A DNA stretch of 64,000 nt from Streptomyces sp. SID8352 (GCF_009862265.1 NZ_WWGX01000055.1:44995-108994), one strand, 5' to 3'; positions 9,343 through 17,171 are shown, counted from the first letter of the stretch. Numbers and translations: made by a program. Notes: a model not told the origin generated them from the letters alone.

Positions 9343-10743
9343 CTACACCCGCTCGCGGGCGGCCGTGCGCACGGTGTCGCGCAGCCGCTCCAGGTACAGC
9401 CGCATGTTCTTGTGGGCCTCCTCGGTGTCCGGGTGCCGGGCGGCGAACCACAGTCCGTCGGGGAGCCGGGTGACCCAGACGCACACCTGGTCGCCGTAGG
9501 AGACCCGCAGCAGCGCGTAGGCCGTCAGCTCGGTCCAGCGGTCGGCGCCGGGCACGCCGCGCGCGTCGACGTACGACACGATCGAGTACAGGTCGGGCGA
9601 GGTGGGGCGGAAGTCCGTGCCGAGCAGGCGCAGCACCCGGTCGACGGGCATCCGGGCGAGCCGCCGGTTGGCGCGCAGTTCGGCGTGGACGGTGCGCAGC
9701 GCCGCCGGGAAGCCGGTGGCCGCGCTGACCGGGACCTCGACGGGGGCGGCGCCGACGTACCAGCCCACCGAGTCCGACCACTCGGAGCGGGCCCTGGTGT
9801 GGAAGGGCACCACCGTGCGGTACACCGGGAGGCCGCCGATCTCGTGGACGGCGACGGCGGTGGCGGCCAGCACCCCGGCCAGGGTCCCTCCGCTGGTGCG
9901 GCAGTACGCCTCGAAGGCGGCGGCGTCGGCGGCGTCCACCAGGGGCTCGCGGAGCATCCTCTGGACGGGCAGCGGCGCGCCGGGCTCCAGCCCGAGGTCC
10001 AGCGGGAAGGACGGCAGCCGCCCGTCGCAGCGCTCGATGAACTCCCGCCAGCGGGCGACGATGCCGTGGCCCCCGTCGATCCGGTCCGCGTCGGCCCGCT
10101 CCGCCTCGCAGAAGTCGACGTAGCTGCCGACCGGGGGGTCCGCCGGTTCGGTGCCGGCCACGCCCGCCGCGTACAGCTCGTGGATCTCGACGGGGATGCG
10201 GTAGATCGAGTAGGCGTCGACGTTGCTGTGGTCGAAGGCCATGTACACGCTGGCGCCGTCGTCGCGCAGGACGGCGGTGTAGATGAGGTTGGGCCAGCGC
10301 AGGGCGTCCGCGACCCCGTCGAAGCGGTCCTGGAGGTAGCGGGCGAGGACGACGGGGTCGGTGAACTCCCCCGCCTCCTCGCGGTGCAGCGACACCGCGT
10401 CCGGGCCGAGCGTGAACCGGCGCATCCCGGTGCTGGGTTCGCCGCTCCAGCGGAAGCCGCTGCGCAGCGTCTCGTGCCGGACGGTCCAGCGGCGCAGCGC
10501 CTCCTGGAGGGCGTCCAGGTCGACGGGGCCCGGGATGTCGAAGGCGGCGCCGAGCCAGGTGGGCACGAACAGGCCGCCGTCGCGCACGGAACGGGCGGTC
10601 CGGATGTGCGACTCCTGGATGTAGGCGGGTGGCCGGACGTCGTCCGGCAGTTCCGCCGCGGCCCGCACGGTGCCCGGGCCGAGGGTCCATTCGACGAGGC
10701 GGCCGGGCCTGATCTCGCAGCGCTGGATGTCGGTCATTCGCAC
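9343..10743 (-). CDS. Stand-alone condensation-domain protein
   Basis: The protein resembles a single nonribosomal-peptide-synthetase condensation domain or acyltransferase of the same chloramphenicol-acetyltransferase-like fold. It shows MAFDHSNVDAYS, with active-site H172 and D176 matching HxxxD, but Asp replaces the usual first His of the HHxxxD motif. The region LQEALRRWTVRHETLRSGF is typical of the C-domain N-terminus. The GTG at 10743 is preferred because GGAG lies seven bases before it; an ATG two codons later is the alternative. The length of 466 residues is about one C domain. No adenylation, carrier or thioesterase gene is nearby, so partner and product are unknown. It may acylate or condense a free substrate. 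Confidence 0.7.
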   Translation of the reverse strand: MRMTDIQRCEIRPGRLVEWTLGPGTVRAAAELPDDVRPPAYIQESHIRTARSVRDGGLFVPTWLGAAFDIPGPVDLDALQEALRRWTVRHETLRSGFRWSGEPSTGMRRFTLGPDAVSLHREEAGEFTDPVVLARYLQDRFDGVADALRWPNLIYTAVLRDDGASVYMAFDHSNVDAYSIYRIPVEIHELYAAGVAGTEPADPPVGSYVDFCEAERADADRIDGGHGIVARWREFIERCDGRLPSFPLDLGLEPGAPLPVQRMLREPLVDAADAAAFEAYCRTSGGTLAGVLAATAVAVHEIGGLPVYRTVVPFHTRARSEWSDSVGWYVGAAPVEVPVSAATGFPAALRTVHAELRANRRLARMPVDRVLRLLGTDFRPTSPDLYSIVSYVDARGVPGADRWTELTAYALLRVSYGDQVCVWVTRLPDGLWFAARHPDTEEAHKNMRLYLERLRDTVRTAARERV

Positions 10744-11048
10744 GAGGGGTCTCCGTTCGCAGGGTGTCACAGACCCGACCAAGGGAATGCCGTTCCGGCC
10801 GCGGCACACCCCGGGTCCGGGAACACTTCAGCGAAACGGATGGCTCCTCGAACGCCGATACGCCTCCGGCGGAGCCCGGGGCACGACCCCCGGCCAGCGC
10901 CCGCGCCCCGGCCAGCGCCCGTGCTCCCGGCCAGCGCCCGCGCCCCCCGGTCCGCCGGTGGAGGGACGGGCCGCGGGGAGGCGGCTGCCCGGGTCCCGCT
11001 CCGCCGTCCGGCCCGGTACCGCCGTCCGGCCCGGTACCGCCGTCCGGT
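10744..11048. other. Intergenic region with triplicated short repeats
   Basis: These 305 bases lie between two minus-strand genes. The 13-mer CGGCCAGCGCCCG recurs at about 10891, 10909 and 10928, and CCGTCCGGCCCGGTACCG words repeat at about 10995-11045. The part nearest the condensation gene is less GC-extreme and should contain its promoter. No gene is supported here. Confidence 0.5.
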
Positions 11049-11660
11049 TCAGCAGGCGAGCCGGACCAGCAGGGCGTGGTCCGTGGCGCTGCGCCGGTAG
11101 CGCAGGTGCCGGGTCTCGCGCGCGTGCCGCCGCTGCCAGTCCTCCACGTCGGCCGGGTCCTGGCACGGCCCGGACGCGGCACCGCAGCCGGCGCCCTCGC
11201 CGGAGACGCAGCGGGCCTCGTACTCCGGCCGGGCCGAGGGGTCGGGCAGGATCGAGTACGGCACCCGGCGCGGCAGCGGCGCCCCGGGGTGGCCGTCGCG
11301 GAGGTGCCGGCCGAGCAGCACGTCGGCGTCCGTCTCCGCGCTGCCGTCCCCCGCGGCGCGGGCGGTCTCCCGCCGCGCGGTCAGGGCGGCGCAGTCGGCG
11401 CACCCCGCGACCGGCTCGGGCGCGGGCCCGGCCGGGACCAGCGGCCGGGCGTCCCACACCCCGTACGGGGAGGGGCCCTCGGCCGCCCGGACGCCCGCCC
11501 CGCGCCGCTCCTCGGGGGTCACCGCCCGGAGCGCGGCCGGATCGGCCTGCCACTCCCGGCCGCCGCCGACCTGCCGCAGCGTCACCCGTGGCCCGGCGGG
11601 CCCCCGGTACTCACCCACCGCGCGCGTGTGCCGGTCGTAGACGAGCGTTCCCGGTTCCAT
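11049..11660 (-). CDS. DUF7848-like protein with an N-terminal extension
   Basis: The ATG at 11660 has an excellent GGAGG seven bases upstream and gives 203 residues. The C-terminal third (YSILPDPSARPEYEARCVSG, then GCGAASG, DPADVEDWQRRHARETRHLR) resembles the small actinobacterial DUF7848 proteins, which often sit beside XRE/DUF397 genes. That match is from memory. The N-terminal part (MEPGTLVYDRHTRAVGEY) looks like a separate small beta-rich module, and a central CADCAALTARRETA holds a CxxC that could bind metal. It is divergent from the XRE regulator at 11770, which suggests shared control. Function is unknown. Confidence 0.6.
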   Translation of the reverse strand: MEPGTLVYDRHTRAVGEYRGPAGPRVTLRQVGGGREWQADPAALRAVTPEERRGAGVRAAEGPSPYGVWDARPLVPAGPAPEPVAGCADCAALTARRETARAAGDGSAETDADVLLGRHLRDGHPGAPLPRRVPYSILPDPSARPEYEARCVSGEGAGCGAASGPCQDPADVEDWQRRHARETRHLRYRRSATDHALLVRLAC

Positions 11661-11769
11661 GTTCCTGCCTCCGTCACTCTGGGTGCAACGAGAGTTGCCC
11701 AATGGAACCGGCTGGGGCAATGCTTGACGCGTGACACCGATCGTCTGTCACGGAGGGGGAGTTCGTCCC

Positions 11770-12729
11770 ATGGCACGGCGCAGGACCGGCGGCTCGGGCG
11801 CGACCACGGCCGTCGTATTCGGTGAGGTGCTGCGGCACTTCCGGGAGGGCGCGTCGCTGACGCAGGAGGCCCTGGCGGCCCGCATCCCCTGCGACCGCTC
11901 GCACGTGGCGCGGGTGGAGGCGGGCACGAGGGTCCCGCAGGACACGTTCGCGAAGACGTGCGACACCCTGCTGGCGACGGGCGGGGTACTGACCCGCCTG
12001 TGGAGCCGGATCGACTGGTACCCGCAGGTGGAACACCCGGACTGGTTCCAGCGGCGGGCGGAGATGGACGCCGAGGCAGTCTCCATCCGCGCTTACCAGA
12101 CGCAAGTGATGCCAGGTCTGCTGCAAACGCCTGACTACGCGTCAGCGTTGTTCACTCGCCGTCTGATGGATACCGCCGATGTGAGTGACCAGGTGCGGGC
12201 TCGGATGAGTCGCCAACAGCGCTTCTACGGGCAGGGTGGCCCGCTCTACGTAGTCGTTCTGGACGAGGTTTGTCTCCGCCATGTGGTGGGCGGTGCGGTG
12301 GTCATGCGGGAACAGTGTGCGCATTTGCTCAAGGTGGGCCAGCTTTCCAACATCCGCATCCAAGTTGTCCCGTTGCGGCTTTCGGATGTCGACCGGCCGG
12401 ACACGTCCTTGTCATTGATCGAACTGCCCAATGGCAAACGGTGGGTCTACTCGGAGTCGTTGGATCGTGGCCACTTCAGTGACGATCCGACTGTCTTTGT
12501 CCGCCACAGCGCGACTTATGATGTGCTACGCGCGGACGCCTTGTCGGCTTCTCAGTCCGCTGTCTTCATCAACGATGTGATGGAAGGGTACGGCGACCAT
12601 GAAGAGCCACGATCTGAGTGCTGCCAGTTGGGTCAAGAGCAGCTACAGCGGGGCCAACGGCGGCGACTGCGTCGAGGTGGCCCCCGGATTCCCATGCGTC
12701 GTTCCGGTCCGCGACAGCAAGAACCCTGA
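11770..12729 (+). CDS. XRE-family regulator with Scr1/DUF5753-type C-terminal domain
   Basis: The first 70 residues contain a helix-turn-helix (LTQEALAARIPCDRSHVARVEAG), and the rest matches the Scr1/DUF5753 domain (MPGLLQTPDYASALF, RMSRQQRF, IRIQVVPL). The ATG at 11770 follows a GGAGGGGGA tract. Family members usually end near the position of GYGD, where a DUF397 gene starts by ATGA overlap. Here the frame misses that stop and continues for about 43 residues, giving 319 in total and overlapping the next gene by 131 bases. Codons before about 12090 are typical for the window, while those after are visibly AT-richer (TTG, CAA, TTT, GAT), which hints at a recombinant gene. It is probably a partner regulator for the DUF397 proteins downstream. 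Confidence 0.85.
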   Translation: MARRRTGGSGATTAVVFGEVLRHFREGASLTQEALAARIPCDRSHVARVEAGTRVPQDTFAKTCDTLLATGGVLTRLWSRIDWYPQVEHPDWFQRRAEMDAEAVSIRAYQTQVMPGLLQTPDYASALFTRRLMDTADVSDQVRARMSRQQRFYGQGGPLYVVVLDEVCLRHVVGGAVVMREQCAHLLKVGQLSNIRIQVVPLRLSDVDRPDTSLSLIELPNGKRWVYSESLDRGHFSDDPTVFVRHSATYDVLRADALSASQSAVFINDVMEGYGDHEEPRSECCQLGQEQLQRGQRRRLRRGGPRIPMRRSGPRQQEP

Positions 12730-12790
12730 CGGTCCGGTGCTGGTCGTCGGTGCGGTGGCGTGGTCCGCGTTCACGTCGGCGCTGGACTGA
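12599..12790 (+). CDS. DUF397 protein, first of a tandem pair
   Basis: This is a 63-residue DUF397 protein with the family core WVKSSYSGANGGDCVEVA and VPVRDSKNPDGPVLV. Such proteins accompany Scr1-type XRE regulators throughout actinomycetes, for example in WhiJ/BldB-like systems, and are thought to act with them. The ATG at 12599 lies inside the extended 3' end of the XRE gene in another frame. The second copy starts six bases after its stop. Confidence 0.88.
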   Translation: MKSHDLSAASWVKSSYSGANGGDCVEVAPGFPCVVPVRDSKNPDGPVLVVGAVAWSAFTSALD

Positions 12791-12795
12791 CCCCG

Positions 12796-12990
12796 GTGAA
12801 CGGCCGGGAGCCCGACCGGACCCGCTGGATCAGGAGCAGCCGCAGCGGAGACAACGGCGGCAACTGCGTGGAGGCCATTCTCGGATTCCCGGGCGTCGTC
12901 CCGGTCCGCGACAGCAAGAACCCCGACGGCCCGGTGCTGGTCATCGGCCGGACCGCCTGGGCCGCGTTCACCGCGCCCCTCTCCCGCTGA
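12796..12990 (+). CDS. DUF397 protein, second of a tandem pair
   Basis: The 64-residue product from the GTG at 12796 has WIRSSRSGDNGGNCVEAILG followed by the same VPVRDSKNPDGPVLV stretch as the preceding gene. At the DNA level that shared segment differs mainly at third positions, which points to an old local duplication. The N-terminus differs (NGREPDRTR). A GTG upstream in frame would add residues out of the neighbouring gene and is less likely. Confidence 0.82.
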   Translation: MNGREPDRTRWIRSSRSGDNGGNCVEAILGFPGVVPVRDSKNPDGPVLVIGRTAWAAFTAPLSR

Positions 12991-13026
12991 CGCCGGGGTC
13001 GGCCCCGCCCGAAGCCCGCTCGCCCC

Positions 13027-13089
13027 GCGCCCCGGCGGGACCGCGCCCCGGCGGGACCGCGCCCCGGCGGGACCGCGCCCCGGCGGACC
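13027..13089. repeat. 16-base tandem repeat, four copies
   Basis: The unit GCGCCCCGGCGGGACC is repeated at 13027, 13043, 13059 and 13075, the last with one base missing. It fills the gap between the DUF397 pair and the AAA-ATPase cassette. It does not code for anything recognisable. Confidence 0.85.
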
Positions 13090-13110
13090 GGAACGCGGGG
13101 TCTTCCGGTG

Positions 13111-13133
13111 TCAGGGGCCTATCCTGCCCCTGA
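13111..13133 (+). promoter_or_regulatory. Candidate promoter embedded in a palindrome, ahead of the AAA/TOPRIM cassette
   Basis: An 8-bp perfect inverted repeat (TCAGGGGC at 13111 and GCCCCTGA at 13126) flanks the seven bases CTATCCT, which contain the -10-like hexamer TATCCT. Transcription would begin near 13132, about 50 bases before the ATPase start. A repressor bound to the palindrome would cover the promoter. No clear -35 is visible, and a terminator for the DUF397 genes is the alternative reading. Confidence 0.5.
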
Positions 13134-13179
13134 GAGTTGGTCGCACCGGGGGCCAGCACGCCGGGAGCCAGGAGGACAG

Positions 13180-14604
13180 GTGCTGACACGGCTCGAAGTG
13201 GACGGGTTCAAGAACCTGCTGGGCCTGGACGTGGAACTGGGGCCCTTCACCTGTATCGCCGGGGAGAACGGAACGGGCAAGTCGAACGTCTTCGACGCGA
13301 TCCAACTGCTCAGTCTGCTGGCCGACAGGCCCCTGATGGAAGCCGCCCAGGAGGTCCGGGGAACGAGCGGCGAACGCCATGGCGACGCCCGCGACCTGTT
13401 CTGGAACGGGTACGAGCCGGGCGAGCACCGCATGCGGTTCGCCGCGGAGATGCTCGTGGCCCCGGAATCCGTCGAGGACGACTTCGGCAGGATCTCCCCA
13501 CCGCCGACATCCTCCTTCCTCCGCTATGAGCTGGAGCTGGGGTACCAGCCCCCCGCCGGAGCGGAGAAGATCGGCAGGCTGACCCTTCTCCACGAGAGCC
13601 TGGGGTACATCCGCAAGGGAGACGCCCTGGCCAGGCTGCGCTTCCCGCACAGCAAGCAGCGCTTCCGGGACACGATGATCACCAGCAAGCGCTACGGCAC
13701 CTCCTTCGTCTCGACCTCCATGGAGGAGGGGGGCCCGGTCATCCGCGTCCACCAGGACGGCGGCAGCCGGGGCCAGCCGCGCCCCGCCGCCGCCGCGCGT
13801 GCCCGCGCGACGGTGGTCTCCACGGTGACGTCGAGTGACGATCCCACGATCCTCGCGGCTCGCCGGGAGATGCAGTCCTGGCGCCGTCTCGCCCTGGAGC
13901 CCTCCGCGCTCCGCAGCTCCGACGAGTACGTGGATCCCCGTTCCATGGGGCCCAACGGCCGCCACATGCCGGGAGCCCTCTTCCGGATCGCCCTCCAGGA
14001 CGCCGAGCCCGACGACGATCCGTCCCGTGTCTACGCGCGGGTGGCCGGCCGCCTCTCGGACCTCTCGGGTCTCCAGGTGCGCACCCTCGACATCCAGGAG
14101 GACGACGTTCGTCAACTGCTGACCATCCGCCTGCACGAGATCAGCGGGATGGTCCTGCCCGCGCGGAGCCTCTCGGAGGGGACCCTCCGGTTCCTGGCCC
14201 TCTGCGTGCTGCTGGAGGATCCCGAAGTGCGCGGGCTGATCTGCATGGAGGAGCCGGAGAACGGAATCCACCCCGCCAACCTCTCAGCCATGGTCGGCCT
14301 GGTCAGGGACCTGGCGGTGGATCCGTTCGAGGTACCGGGTGACGAGAACCCGTTCCGGCAGGTGCTCATCAACACCCATTCCCCGGGGATCGTCCACCTG
14401 GTCGACGCGGGCGATCTGCTGTTCGCCGACACCGAGGCGTACCGGATGGCGTCGGGTGAAGTGACGCGCCGCCTGCGGCTGCGCCCGGTCGGCGGCACCT
14501 GGCGGGCGACCGGTGCGCGCAGCCATGTCACCAAGGCGGACATCCTCCCGTACCTTGAAGTCCCTCCGGAGGCACGGCTCACCTTCGCCGAGGGCGTCGC
14601 GTGA
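13180..14604 (+). CDS. AAA-family (ABC/SMC-like) ATPase, candidate defence protein
   Basis: The GTG at 13180 follows GGAGG and gives 474 residues. It has an ABC/OLD-like ATPase layout: an N-terminal FKNLLGLDVELG strand, Walker A GENGTGKSN (residues 28-36), signature LSEGT near 331, Walker B LICMEEPENGIHP near 352-365 with its double Glu, and the INTHSP H-switch near 397-402. The long middle contains the variable insertion seen in OLD, RloC and PARIS-type ATPases. No nuclease domain is fused to it, but the next gene, overlapping by GTGA, encodes a TOPRIM-like protein. A split OLD-like anti-phage pair is the most likely role; a housekeeping role is less likely. Confidence 0.82.
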   Translation: MLTRLEVDGFKNLLGLDVELGPFTCIAGENGTGKSNVFDAIQLLSLLADRPLMEAAQEVRGTSGERHGDARDLFWNGYEPGEHRMRFAAEMLVAPESVEDDFGRISPPPTSSFLRYELELGYQPPAGAEKIGRLTLLHESLGYIRKGDALARLRFPHSKQRFRDTMITSKRYGTSFVSTSMEEGGPVIRVHQDGGSRGQPRPAAAARARATVVSTVTSSDDPTILAARREMQSWRRLALEPSALRSSDEYVDPRSMGPNGRHMPGALFRIALQDAEPDDDPSRVYARVAGRLSDLSGLQVRTLDIQEDDVRQLLTIRLHEISGMVLPARSLSEGTLRFLALCVLLEDPEVRGLICMEEPENGIHPANLSAMVGLVRDLAVDPFEVPGDENPFRQVLINTHSPGIVHLVDAGDLLFADTEAYRMASGEVTRRLRLRPVGGTWRATGARSHVTKADILPYLEVPPEARLTFAEGVA

Positions 14605-15236
14605 CGCTCCGGATCCTCTTTCTCAGCGAGGGAAGCAGCGACGCGGGACTGGTGCCGCACATCGAACAGATCGCCGTACGGCTCGACGTGCCCGTGGTCG
14701 TCAGCGCCCCGGACCTGTCCTGGCTCCGCAGACCAGTCGGGCGGGAGGTCTCCGACAAACTGAGGGTCGTGCGGGAGGAGCTGAGCGACGACTTCGACCT
14801 CGCCCTCCTCCACCGCGACGCGGACCGTTCCCCGGCCGGGTCCAGGCGGGACGAGATCCACAGGTCGGTGGAGTCCGTCTGGCCCGGCCTGCGCTGGGTG
14901 CCGGTGATCCCGGTGCGGATGCTGGAGGCATGGCTGCTCCTGGACGAGGCCGCCATCCGGCAGGTGGCCGGCAATCCCAAGGGACGGGTCGGACTCGCGC
15001 TGCCCCACGCCTCGGCCGTCGAGAAGGTACCGGACCCGAAGAAGACCCTGAAGGAGGCGATCGCCAAGGCCAGCGAGCTGAAGGGACGCCGACTGGAGGC
15101 CCTGAACAAGCGGTTCCCCCACAACCGGCACCGGCTTCTCGAACTGCTCGGCCAGGAGGGCCCGGTGAGCGACGTGCCCTCATGGAGGGCCTTCGTGTCG
15201 GAGCTGAGCGCCGCGCTGGAATCCCTCCGGGGCTGA
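14601..15236 (+). CDS. TOPRIM-like (DUF4276-type) partner of the AAA ATPase
   Basis: The 211-residue product overlaps the ATPase gene by four bases and so is translationally coupled. It begins ILFLSEGSSDAGLVPHIEQI, with a Glu (E10) like the first TOPRIM acid, and has HRDAD (D73 and D75) like the second acidic motif. The segment VIPVRMLEAWLLLDEAAI is typical of DUF4276 proteins, as judged from memory. TOPRIM nuclease partners of AAA ATPases occur in OLD/Gabija and PARIS-type phage defence. Catalysis is inferred, not shown; a nuclease or a toxin-like effector are both possible. Confidence 0.7.
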   Translation: MTLRILFLSEGSSDAGLVPHIEQIAVRLDVPVVVSAPDLSWLRRPVGREVSDKLRVVREELSDDFDLALLHRDADRSPAGSRRDEIHRSVESVWPGLRWVPVIPVRMLEAWLLLDEAAIRQVAGNPKGRVGLALPHASAVEKVPDPKKTLKEAIAKASELKGRRLEALNKRFPHNRHRLLELLGQEGPVSDVPSWRAFVSELSAALESLRG

Positions 15237-15316
15237 AGGCGACGGTCCGTGCCCGGAGGCGGCGCCAGGTGGCCGCCGCTCCTCCGCGCCCCCGGGGAGA
15301 GTCCCCCCCGGGAGGC

Positions 15317-15631
15317 TCAGTCCCCCTTCGGGTCCTCGTCGCGGTCCTTCTTGCGCTCCTCGTCCAGGGACTTCAGGAACTCCGGGTTGTCGTCCGGGGC
15401 CACCCACCGCCGGCGGGAGCCGCCGGGCTGCCAGGGCGAGCCGGCGCCCGGGTGCCGCTTCTTGCCGGCGATCAGCCACGACAGGGAGCCGACGAGCGGG
15501 AAGAGCAGCACGAGGATCGCCCAGAGCGGCTTGGGCATGTGGCGGATGTCCTCGTCCTTCGTGCTGATGCAGTCGATGAACGCGTACACGCTCATCGCCA
15601 GGGGCACGAGGAACATCAGCACCCGGAGCAT
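15317..15631 (-). CDS. Small membrane protein with PLDc_N domain
   Basis: The ATG at 15631 has GGAGG five bases upstream and gives 104 residues. Two hydrophobic segments (MLRVLMFLVPLAMSVYAFID and LWAILVLLFPLVGSLSWLIAG) match the short PLD-nuclease N-terminal family, followed by a charged tail rich in Lys, Asp and Glu. The cysteine in FIDCI is typical of the family. The biochemical role is unknown. It is divergent from mqnL and convergent with the TOPRIM gene. Confidence 0.85.
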   Translation of the reverse strand: MLRVLMFLVPLAMSVYAFIDCISTKDEDIRHMPKPLWAILVLLFPLVGSLSWLIAGKKRHPGAGSPWQPGGSRRRWVAPDDNPEFLKSLDEERKKDRDEDPKGD

Positions 15632-15719
15632 GGTGCCCTCCAAGGGACGGGGTGGGGCGATACGGGCCGATACGGGGTCGGTACCAGGCCAGGGTAGCCG
15701 CTCGGGGATACTGGACCGC

Positions 15720-17171
15720 ATGGCTTACGACGATCTCCGCTCCCTGCTCAGGGCCCTGGAACGCGAGGGCGACCTCAAGCGCGTCAAGGCGGAGGTGGAC
15801 CCGCACCTGGAGGTCGGGGAGATCGTCGACCGGGTGAACAAGGCCGGCGGCCCCGCCCTGCTCTTCGAGAACGTCAAGGGCTCCGACATGCCCCTGGCGA
15901 TGAACGTCTTCGGCACGGACCGCCGACTGCTCAAGTCCCTCGGCCTGAAGTCCTACGACGAGATCTCGGAGCGGATCGGCGGGCTGCTCCGCCCCGAGCT
16001 GCCGCAGGGCTTCGGCGGGATGCGCGAGGCGTTCGGCAAGCTCGGCACGATGACGCACGTCCCGCCGAAGAAGGTCAAGGACGCGCCCGTCCAGGAGGTC
16101 GTCCTCACGGGTGACGACGTGGACCTCGACCGGCTCCCCGCCCTCTTCACCTGGCCGCAGGACGGCGGCTCCTTCTTCAACCTCGGCCTCACCCACACCA
16201 AGGACCCGGAGACGGGCATCCGCAACCTGGGCCTCTACCGGCTCCAGCGCCACGACAGGCGCACCATCGGCATGCACTGGCAGATCCACAAGGACAGCCG
16301 CAACCACTACCAGGTGGCCGCCCGGCGCGGCGAGCGGCTGCCCGTCGCCATCGCCTTCGGCTGCCCGCCCGCCGTGACCTACGCCTCCACCGCCCCGCTG
16401 CCCGGCGACATCGACGAGTACCTGTTCGCCGGGTTCGTGCAGGGCAAGCGGATCGAGATGGTGGACTGCAAGACCGTCCCGCTCCAGGTGCCGGCCAACG
16501 CCGAGGTGGTGCTGGAGGGCTGGCTGGAGCCCGGCGAGATGCTGCCCGAGGGCCCGTTCGGCGACCACACCGGCTTCTACACGCCCCAGGAGCCCTTCCC
16601 GGCGCTCACCATCGACTGCGTGACCATGCGCAAGCGCCCGCTGCTCCAGTCCATCGTGGTCGGCCGTCCGCCGACCGAGGACGGGCCGCTGGGCCGCGCC
16701 ACGGAGCGGTTCTTCCTGCCGCTGCTCAAGATCATCATCCCGGACATCGTGGACTACCACCTGCCCGAGGCGGGCGGCTTCCACAACTGCGCGATCGTCT
16801 CGATCGACAAGAAGTACCCGAAGCACGCCCAGAAGGTGATGCACGCAGTCTGGGGCGCCCACATGATGTCCCTGACCAAGCTGATCGTGGTGGTCGACGC
16901 CGACTGCGACGTCCACGACCTGCACGAGGTCGCCTGGCGGGCCCTCGGCAACACCGACTACGCCCGCGACCTGACCGTCGTCGAGGGCCCCGTGGACCAT
17001 CTGGACCACGCCTCCTACCAGCAGTTCTGGGGGGGCAAGGCCGGCATCGACGCCACCCGCAAGCTGCCCGGGGAGGGGTACACCCGGGACGGGGGCTGGC
17101 CGGACATGGTGCTGTCCGACCCGGAGACGGCGGCGAAGGTCGACCGCCGCTGGAAGGAGTACGGACTGTGA
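15720..17171 (+). CDS. mqnL: UbiD-family decarboxylase of the futalosine menaquinone pathway
   Basis: This 483-residue prenyl-FMN-dependent UbiD-type decarboxylase should remove the carboxyl group from the naphthoate intermediate late in menaquinone synthesis. The family core is visible in NLGLYRLQRHDRRTIGMHWQ, EVVLEGWLEPGEMLPEGPFG and QSIVVGRPPTEDGPLGRATE. In Streptomyces this protein works with UbiX-type MqnM, which makes its cofactor, and MqnP, which adds the prenyl chain; all three are adjacent here. The ATG at 15720 lies eight bases after a GATACT hexamer, so a leaderless transcript is possible. The stop overlaps mqnP by GTGA. Confidence 0.92.
   Translation: MAYDDLRSLLRALEREGDLKRVKAEVDPHLEVGEIVDRVNKAGGPALLFENVKGSDMPLAMNVFGTDRRLLKSLGLKSYDEISERIGGLLRPELPQGFGGMREAFGKLGTMTHVPPKKVKDAPVQEVVLTGDDVDLDRLPALFTWPQDGGSFFNLGLTHTKDPETGIRNLGLYRLQRHDRRTIGMHWQIHKDSRNHYQVAARRGERLPVAIAFGCPPAVTYASTAPLPGDIDEYLFAGFVQGKRIEMVDCKTVPLQVPANAEVVLEGWLEPGEMLPEGPFGDHTGFYTPQEPFPALTIDCVTMRKRPLLQSIVVGRPPTEDGPLGRATERFFLPLLKIIIPDIVDYHLPEAGGFHNCAIVSIDKKYPKHAQKVMHAVWGAHMMSLTKLIVVVDADCDVHDLHEVAWRALGNTDYARDLTVVEGPVDHLDHASYQQFWGGKAGIDATRKLPGEGYTRDGGWPDMVLSDPETAAKVDRRWKEYGL

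Noticed and set aside
9343..10743. Part of a nonribosomal peptide cluster
   Set aside because: No adenylation, carrier, thioesterase or transporter genes are nearby; both sides are unrelated genes.
14601..15236. Assignment of the TOPRIM-like protein as a proven nuclease
   Set aside because: Only three acidic positions can be aligned by eye; the full fold is not demonstrated, so only a similarity is claimed.
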